NCBI GenBank assembly: GCA_003024785.1
Contig: PUQB01000636.1
Span: 62,001-126,000 of the forward strand
Direction of reading: 5' to 3'
Source: Selaginella tamariscina
Taxonomy: Eukaryota > Streptophyta > Lycopodiopsida > Selaginellales > Selaginellaceae
Length of the DNA stretch: 64,000 bases
Each line of letters starts with the position of its first letter. The stretch's first letter is position 1. The position numbers and the translations under genes were made by a program. Under the pieces are notes generated by a model. The model was not told the DNA's origin. It saw only the letters and a list, made by a program, of their open reading frames with translations, and searched no databases. Positions 57,251-64,000 of this stretch are shown here, piece by piece.

Positions 57251-58637
57251 GGAAAACGTGAGCATCCTAGCCCTCTAGTCGATCTGGGATTTGCAACAAT
57301 AAACCATGGCATGCCCAAAATGATGGGAGTTGACTGAGTCTTGATCAAGTTGAAGGAAATTGAACAGTTGAATGTGCCATGACTGCAAGAGAGAGGTTCA
57401 GTAGCATGGGTAACTGCGCCAGAAGCAATCAGACGCCCGTCGGCCACCTCTACAGGAACTACACGCTTCAACTTCACCACCAAAATGCCATGTTGAGTTG
57501 CAAAAGTGTCATCCATGAAACATGCATTTGCACCAGTGTCTAACAGGGCAAACTCCTTGAGCTCCCGATTATTAAAATGAATGTGTATAGGAAACTTGAG
57601 TGATGGAATGGTATGAGCAACACCAATAGAGCCTGCACCTACGTCCAACTTCGCGGCTCCTAGACGAAGTGGACATTAAAGTTTTCCGACTGAACTCCAG
57701 CTTCAACTTCACGCGTCTTGAACTTCCTGGCTTTAATAGGACAATTTGCCACCTTGTGTCATGCTTCACCACAATACAAGCATAGGTTCTCACTGCGGCG
57801 ACGTTGCTTCTCAGCAGCAGAAAGAGAGCCATGCTTGGATTTCTCGACCTCCATAGGAACTACTCCAGAAGGTGGTGCAGGAACATGTACCACAGGTGCA
57901 GGATTGGTTTGCAGGAACTGCTGAAGGGATCTTTCCTGACAACGCTCAAACAAATGGTTGTCGCAGCGAACGGCTTATTGCATGATTCTCCGCTAATGTT
58001 TGGGCATCCAGTAACGTAAGAAGAAGGTCCTTCACATCATCCCTCAACCCAAAACGGAAGTGTTCGATCAATGCAGTCTCATCCCATGGAATGTTCGTGC
58101 AAAGTTGTTGAAATTCGGATGCATAGACAGAGATTGGTCGGGATCCTTGGGTGAGCTTTTGTAACTTCGTGCATGTGGAACGGTACTTATCAGGATTCCC
58201 AAAGCAGGCTTCAAAGGCAGCCACGAAACCTTCAAAATCTTCCATCAATGGGTCGTCACGCTTCAGCAAGGGGGCAACCCAAGCCCGTGGAGATCCACTT
58301 AGTAAGGATGTCAAAAGGCCAACCTTTTGTGCATCCGTCGAGTAGCGGCGTGGTTGCATGCGGATCAAGAGTTGGATCTGATTCAGGAACCTTGGAAATC
58401 GCCACGATTACCACTGAACTTTTCTGGCATGTTGATCTTCGGCTCCGAAGAAAAGTTCAATGAAGAGGGAACCACCGATGCCTGAGAGAGAGCCTGTGCA
58501 GCAGCCTTGGAGGATGCATCAGCAGCTACATGTGTCGCATTGGTGGAACTTTGTAGATCGGTGACCACTTGGCGCAAAGTGGCCAGTTCATGAAGTAACA
58601 TTTGGTGCTCGTGTTGAAAGTGCTCAAAATCAGCCAT
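57250..58637 (-). pseudogene. Ty3/gypsy gag-protease fragment in reverse orientation
   Basis: Read from 58637 downward: MADFEHFQHEHQMLLHELAT, then a Gag core (GSPRAWVAPLLKRDDPLMED, ACFGNPDKYRSTCTKLQKL), a knuckle with C-x2-C-x4-H-x4-C spacing (CLYCGEA, a stop, HKVANC), then an aspartic protease (FALLDTGANACFMDDTF, GMPWFIVANP) ending near 57260. Frameshifts at about 58380 and 57950 and stops near 57760 and 57676 break it. Its 3' end abuts the plus-strand RT head to head, so the element is inverted internally. Confidence 0.88.
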
Positions 58638-58734
58638 GATCTATGAAAGAAAAAAGGAAGAAAACGAAGGAAAAGATTCAAGAAAAAAAAAGTAGCTGGG
58701 AAACGAAGAGTTATGAAAGGAGTTACTATCAAAC

Positions 58735-59331
58735 TGTCAAGCCACGATTCAAGAACTAAGAAGAGAATAGGATTCCAAGAACATGAAGGTTAACTCAGAA
58801 GTAGGACCGAGAGCAGGACAGGAACTAGGAACAAAACAGGAACAAGACGAGATCTAGGAGCAAGACAGGATCAGGATAGGATCCGGGAGCAAGACAGGAA
58901 GGTGCAGGACAAGATCCAGGAACATGACGGGATCCGAGAGTAAGACAGGAGCAAGACAGGATCCAAGAGCGAGACAAGGAGAGAACAAGAAACAAAGAGC
59001 AAGAACAAGACAAAGCAAGAATGATCATAGAAAGACTGGTGTTGATTGTAACTGATTGTATAACAATTAGGTCGGAGCTTTTATGCTCACAACTCCAAGC
59101 TAATCTGGTCATGAGTCTAATCTAGTCATGAGTTAAGAATAGTGACCCTTATCCTCTAGGCATATCCTGTAACATATCCTATAGGAATATCCTGTATGTA
59201 TATCCTGTAGGAATATCTTGCAGGCATATCCTGTAGATATATCCTGTAACCCGTATCATGTATCCTATATCCTGTATCCAGAATTTTGCATCCTGTATCT
59301 TGTATCCGGAATCCTGTATCGGGTTGTGACA
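58735..59331 (-). repeat. candidate LTR of the reversed gag-protease element
   Basis: Bounded by TGTCAAG (58735) and GTTGTGACA (59331), so TGTCA...TGACA on the minus strand, and placed just upstream of the reversed gag start. It contains purine-rich tandem words (gcaagacaggatcc) at 58800-58985 and a 12-base atatcctgtagg array at 59160-59320. No second LTR copy is seen, so the call is tentative. Confidence 0.5.
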
Positions 59332-60421
59332 AAGGCTATGTTTAAATAATCTTAAATACATAACCTCATGAGTGCCTTACAAAAAGGCTTTTGCTAACAA
59401 GCTTAGGTTGTTTAACCCCTGGATTCTAAGAAAAACATCCCCTAGCCAAGTGTGCAATAGCATACTTAGTTATGAAACATAACTTCCCTTGACTAAATGC
59501 CTACGGCTTAACACCCTAATGTAAGCACAAACATGCTTGCTTGTTAGAGTATTCAACCCCTCAGCATTAAACTCATGACACAACCCCAAAGGGTGTGTTT
59601 CGAGTGTTATATTATGTGTCATTTAGCTTAATGTCACATATGACACTATTTTTTAATATATAATTTTCTCTCTCAATATGTAATTTTCTCGCTATAGCCC
59701 CTTAAACTTAAGAGTTACATATGGTGCCACAAACATGGCTTGTAAATGTCAACTCTAAAACCCTTATGTGAATCAATAAAGAGAACATGTCAGCTAAGAT
59801 CCCGCATCCATAGTTGCACAAGAATATGAACATGCCATGCTTAACCATGATTATTGATGTAGAGGAAGAGGTTGAAGCCAAGCCTCACACTTGAATTAAC
59901 AAAACTTATACCAACAAGGCCTCTTAAGTGCGAATTTTTCTAACGTTAAGGGTAAGTTATCCTAAAGGTAGGACATACCCTTATTGTCTAGAAGTTATGG
60001 CGACACAATCAAGGGTTGTGCTTTAAGTTAAAGCTTGCATCACTGTAAGAATAACGAGCTTAATTATAAATCCACATATTTTACTTAGTATATGTGATAG
60101 AAGCTCCCCTCCATGATTTCCTATTTAGTAAAGTGGTTAATAGAAATATATTTGGTGTGTTTAGGGCAACCCTAGATATTTGACATACCAAACTCATCAA
60201 AATTAATAGAAACACAACTAAGATATGGGAAATAAAGGTAAAAGTTTTTTTAAATGTAAGTGCCAGAGTTTTCTACAAATAATTAACACACCCAAATGAA
60301 CCATCACTATATACTCAAGTGCACTAAGCGGGCCTATTTCTTTTACACCTAAGGTTTATTAACATAGTTTTAGTAAGTAATCGACTTTAAAGTAAAAGTA
60401 AAGATCACAATAAAAACTATG
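59332..60421 (-). mobile_element. truncated, reversed LTR of the 1.7-kb family
   Basis: Aligns to the solo LTR at 8096-9807 in the same reverse orientation, from aaggctatgtttaaataatc (versus aaggttaggtttggataact) to cacaataaaaactatga at the end. Its other end is cut off at 59331 by the retroelement LTR. Heavily decayed, mostly by transitions. Confidence 0.8.
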
Positions 60422-60830
60422 AACTAAGCCCATTACTTCCCCTTTTATATTGGGTGAAGCACAACTACCCACTAATGATGAGAAACCTACTAAACTATGT
60501 TAACAAGCCTTAGGTATAAAAATAGGCCCACTTAGTGCACTTACTATAGTTATGCCATAATAATAATCAACTCCAAAGTAAAATGTAGGTCATAGTAAAA
60601 ACTATGACACCAAGTCCACTACTTCCCTTTCTATATTAGGTGAAACACAACTACTCACAAGTGATGAGAAATGGCATGACTCCAAAGTAAAAGTATAAAT
60701 CATTGTAAAAACTATGATACCAAGCCCATTACTTCCCTTTCTATATTGGGTGAAGCACAACTATGACACCCACTACTTTCCCTTCTATATTGCACAACTA
60801 CCCACCAATGATGAGAAACAACATGCCTAT
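60421..60830. repeat. diverged repeat module, three to four copies
   Basis: The word cattacttccctttctatattgggtgaagcacaacta, with variants, occurs near 60430, 60613, 60724 and (shortened) 60772, usually followed by ccactaatgatgagaaa and preceded by actatgacaccaagcc. It directly adjoins the LTR fragment and may be another LTR remnant duplicated in place. Confidence 0.7.
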
Positions 60831-63800
60831 ATACAATAAGACAACTTGGCTTTGCATCTACAAACTTAAAAGTTTGTTTGTTATTAAGGGCATGACTATG
60901 GTAGGTCTTGTCATGGTCTGGCATTCACAAACTCAAGGGTTTATTTGTTATTGTCACCTCCCTCCTTTGGTCTAGTGAATGAGGTACACAAATTTGTCCT
61001 TGATATAAATCAAACTCAGGTCAACTCTATTACCAAGTGTCATAACACTATCACTTCTCTTCTTAATTATAAAGACTAAGGGTCAATTGGTGTTACAAGG
61101 AGGATTCTTATACTACTTAATTAAGTAATCTTAATTTATATGAGTCAGATGATTCCATCAAGTAAGAACTGTGATATTGGGGATACCTTCTTTAAAAGAG
61201 TTGTGCTTTTTACTGTGTGTTAACATTTCAATAGCTCATTTCATATTTCCGATTTTAATTGGGTAACTCATTTCAGATGTGGTGAATGTTAGCTTGACAA
61301 TTATATTTTCTTCTTTTAACGTAAGAATTGGTGCATGTCCCTTCCTCTTAGTCTTGCTTTAAATTCCCCCTCCATACTAATAAGGATGATTTAAGAATAC
61401 CATACTTAAAAGGAACTTATTTCTCAAACCAACCTTCTTCCTCCTCAAGCTCAATAGCAACTTGCATATCCTCCTCAATCCAAGTAAAAGCAATTCTTTA
61501 TCTTTTTTAACCACTTGTTTATGTAAGTATGTTCAAAAAGGTATTTTGTGCAAGTATGTTTGCAAGGGCATTTGTTATAATATGAAAATTTTAACATTTA
61601 ACACTTAAAATATTAAAATTAAAAACATATTTACCTTGCCAACATGGAAGGGAATTCTTAGACCTTTGCAAAATTTAATGTACTTTTGGATAGTGAGCAA
61701 ATGAATGAGCTAATTTGGAATATATACATATAAATATATATATTTATGTAATGTCATTGTTAGGGACCAAAAACAAAGCATGTAAGAATTGCATACATTG
61801 AACTTTCCTATGGTGGAGGAAAACTCATAGAAAAGGTGTAGTGGGAAAAACTTATGGCGGTAGAAAATATCCTATACATGTAGAAAACAGACAATTATAA
61901 TAGTTGGAATATGATATAATTTGATTAGGACAAGAAGAGGAGAGAGAGAAGGCTATAAAGGCTATGAAGGTTACGAAGAGTAATGGAGCAGAATGCATGA
62001 GAAAGAGAGAATTTTTAATATAGAAGTAAGTTTTCACACTTGCTATTTCTTGTAAACATTTAATAATGCAAGTGCATGATTATGATATATATTATGAGTG
62101 TTTATTCATGGCAATGGCCAAAACAAAATATTATACTTAACTTCGATAGATAGATATAACTTTTCATAAAATGAAATCCCTACGTTTTAATTGCAGAATG
62201 TTTCTTATACTATGTGAACAGTGATTTCTACACACAAGAAAGTTTATGTATGATAAACCATCAAATATATCAAATTGATACTAATGTTAATATGTGCTAA
62301 CACTAAAATATTTCTTTAAAATATTTTAGAAAAAGGAACTAATGATTCAGATTCATTAAAAATTCAAATTACTAATGATCAAAATACATTAAACTAAGGT
62401 AGGGCTTTAGTATTCTAATTTAACATTAGTTATTATTTAATCTTTTATAATACTAAGTAATTATTATAATTTTTAATTTACTTTTCCAGTAAAAGATTCT
62501 ATTTGTACTTATTATAAGCTTTGGCCTCAAACACGTATGTATTTCATTTGAGCCACGACACCTCTTATTGACATGTGTGTTATTCAATATCTTAGATATT
62601 ATATGTTATGAAAAATGCTTCATTATAGTAGCTCTTCAAGTAATCAATTTTGGCACCATCCTTGCCTTTTCTCACATTGAATTTGGTGAAAATATTATTG
62701 ATTTCATAAAATTAATCAACATTTTTATTTACTTATTTATGAGAAATAAGCATAAAAATGCTCATATTTAAAACCTTACAATGATGTTATCTTGTATTTA
62801 AATGCAATCTTTTTAAATTTATATTGGTTTCACATACTTACTGAAATGATCAACTTTTTGATCTCATAGATATAAAGAAAATAATAATCACAATATTTAA
62901 ATTAAAACATATCACATTATTTTGAACATAAGAGGGAATGCTTCCACATAATTTTTTTCAATGCTCTAATATTTACAATTGCCAACTAATTGGCTTTCCC
63001 ATGATAATATAATAATATAAAACATTATTTTAATGAAAATTAATTATGCTTTTAAAAAAAAAACAAAATGATTATAAATAACATGTTTGTGATCAGTTTT
63101 ATTAAAATAACATGAAATAACTTCAATTAGTTATACATATACACTAGTTATAAAAATTTTGTACTTGCCCATGCTTCTTTTTGATGTGACCAAATGCATA
63201 TGTATAAGTGACCACTATATTTATTAGACGATCAACTCATATTATAAAATCGTGTGTACTTTAATTAAAATATCAAAAGAATATTACTAACTACACTCAC
63301 GGTTGCTTATCAGATTTATTATAAAACAAAATTTATGTTTAAATATGATTTATATCTTATATTTAGATAAATAAAAACTCTTTTCGTGATGAAAAATTCA
63401 TACTCAATAATAATTTAAAGATTAAATGATAAAACTTTTGTTATCATTTTCTCTCACTTAAATAAAATTAATTAAGTGTTTGTATATAATCTTTCTTTTC
63501 TAATAACAATATAAGTCTTTAAAAACAATCAAATATTTAAAATATATTTTTAAAAATTATTTATTCAAAGTAAATATGTTGTTTTCAATATTAATCAAAC
63601 TAACGAATTAATTTCTCCATTATTTTTAACCAGTGAAATACACCTTTAGTTGAAAAATGTTACAAATTAGTAATAAAATTAGATTAATAATAAAATAAAT
63701 TAGTAATTAAATATTTCTGCAGCATTTTTCAATTAGGACATATTTCACTATTTTTTACAACCTTCCGAATAGCACAAAGACGATCCGCAACATTGCGACT

Positions 63801-64000
63801 CAGAATTTATGAGGGCATTTATGAGTAATTCGGGAATAACACATACAGCAATGAGATTGAGTTGCCATATCATGAAGATATTTAAAATTTAGTAAGAGAT
63901 CAATGATTTTCTCGCAATTGCCTTATGTTTTAAAAGAATTTCTATTACTCAATCTGTGGTGACTCTTTTGAGTTTTAGATTTCTTCCTGTACCTTGGATT
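60831..64000. other. AT-rich intergenic DNA, no gene seen
   Basis: No frame with credible coding content; the two longest (61852-62037, 62568-62771) are AT-driven, hydrophobic or lysine-poor, and lack any recognisable motif. No RNA gene, LTR pair or long repeat is recognised, though decayed repeats could be hidden. Confidence 0.6.

Noticed and set aside
62568..62771. 67-residue plus-strand frame and other short frames in the last 3 kb
   Set aside because: AT-rich, hydrophobic by composition, no start context or homologous motif.
1..64000. tRNA, rRNA or known small RNA genes
   Set aside because: No cloverleaf with a GGTTCRANYCC arm or rRNA-like block was recognised by eye; a covariance-model scan would be needed to exclude them.

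Overview
The window is nuclear DNA of a land plant. Every confident host gene is a plant-type gene broken by GT-AG introns; there are chloroplast-targeted proteins (a light-stress LHC-like protein and a CCG-binding-protein-like factor), a GRAS transcription factor, plant Ty3/gypsy retrotransposons, very AT-rich intergenic DNA and abundant (TG)n, (CT)n and (TA)n microsatellites. The lineage cannot be fixed from sequence alone. Introns in the coding region of the UDP-glucuronate 4-epimerase gene, which is usually intronless in the coding part in flowering plants, hint at a non-angiosperm, but this is a weak inference.

Layout. 1-2.3 kb: AT-rich decayed repeats. 2.7-5.8 kb (minus): CNNM/DUF21-CBS membrane protein. 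7.5-17.5 kb: nested retrotransposon block, in which a degenerate chromovirus with an inverted solo LTR in its 5' LTR sits inside an older LTR. 18.1-29.1 kb (plus): a tidy gene run of 2-oxoglutarate dioxygenase, ER HSP70/BiP, GILT-type thiol reductase, GRAS regulator and ELIP/LHC-like protein. 30.4-35.9 kb (minus): UDP-glucuronate 4-epimerase and aldo-keto reductase. 36.5-38.2 kb (plus): CCG-binding-protein-1/MEE14-like protein. 38.4-38.7 kb (minus): small unrecognised protein. 39.3-39.7 kb: compound minisatellite. 40.0-41.4 kb (plus): kinesin-light-chain-like TPR protein. 41.5-43.8 kb (minus): glucose-6-phosphate 1-epimerase-like protein. 44.85-49.74 kb: a fairly young Ty3/gypsy element with only ~195-bp LTRs and 4-bp target duplications. 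50.5-51.2 kb (minus): intact single-exon gene of unknown family. 53.2-53.6 kb (plus): small predicted myristoylated protein. 54.5-60.8 kb: a rearranged retroelement graveyard that contains a copied piece of the 50.5-51.2 kb gene and of its foldback flank. 60.8-64 kb: AT-rich, no gene seen.

Most multi-exon host genes carry one or more 1-2-base indels inside otherwise perfectly conserved exons, several of them in homopolymers, while splice sites remain intact. This looks more like residual long-read assembly error than like wholesale pseudogenisation, so these genes are called as CDS with the breaks described. BiP and the two single-exon genes at 50.5 and 53.2 kb read through cleanly. BiP (ER folding) and GILT (disulfide reduction in the secretory/lysosomal route) are adjacent neighbours with related compartments; no other functional cluster is evident.
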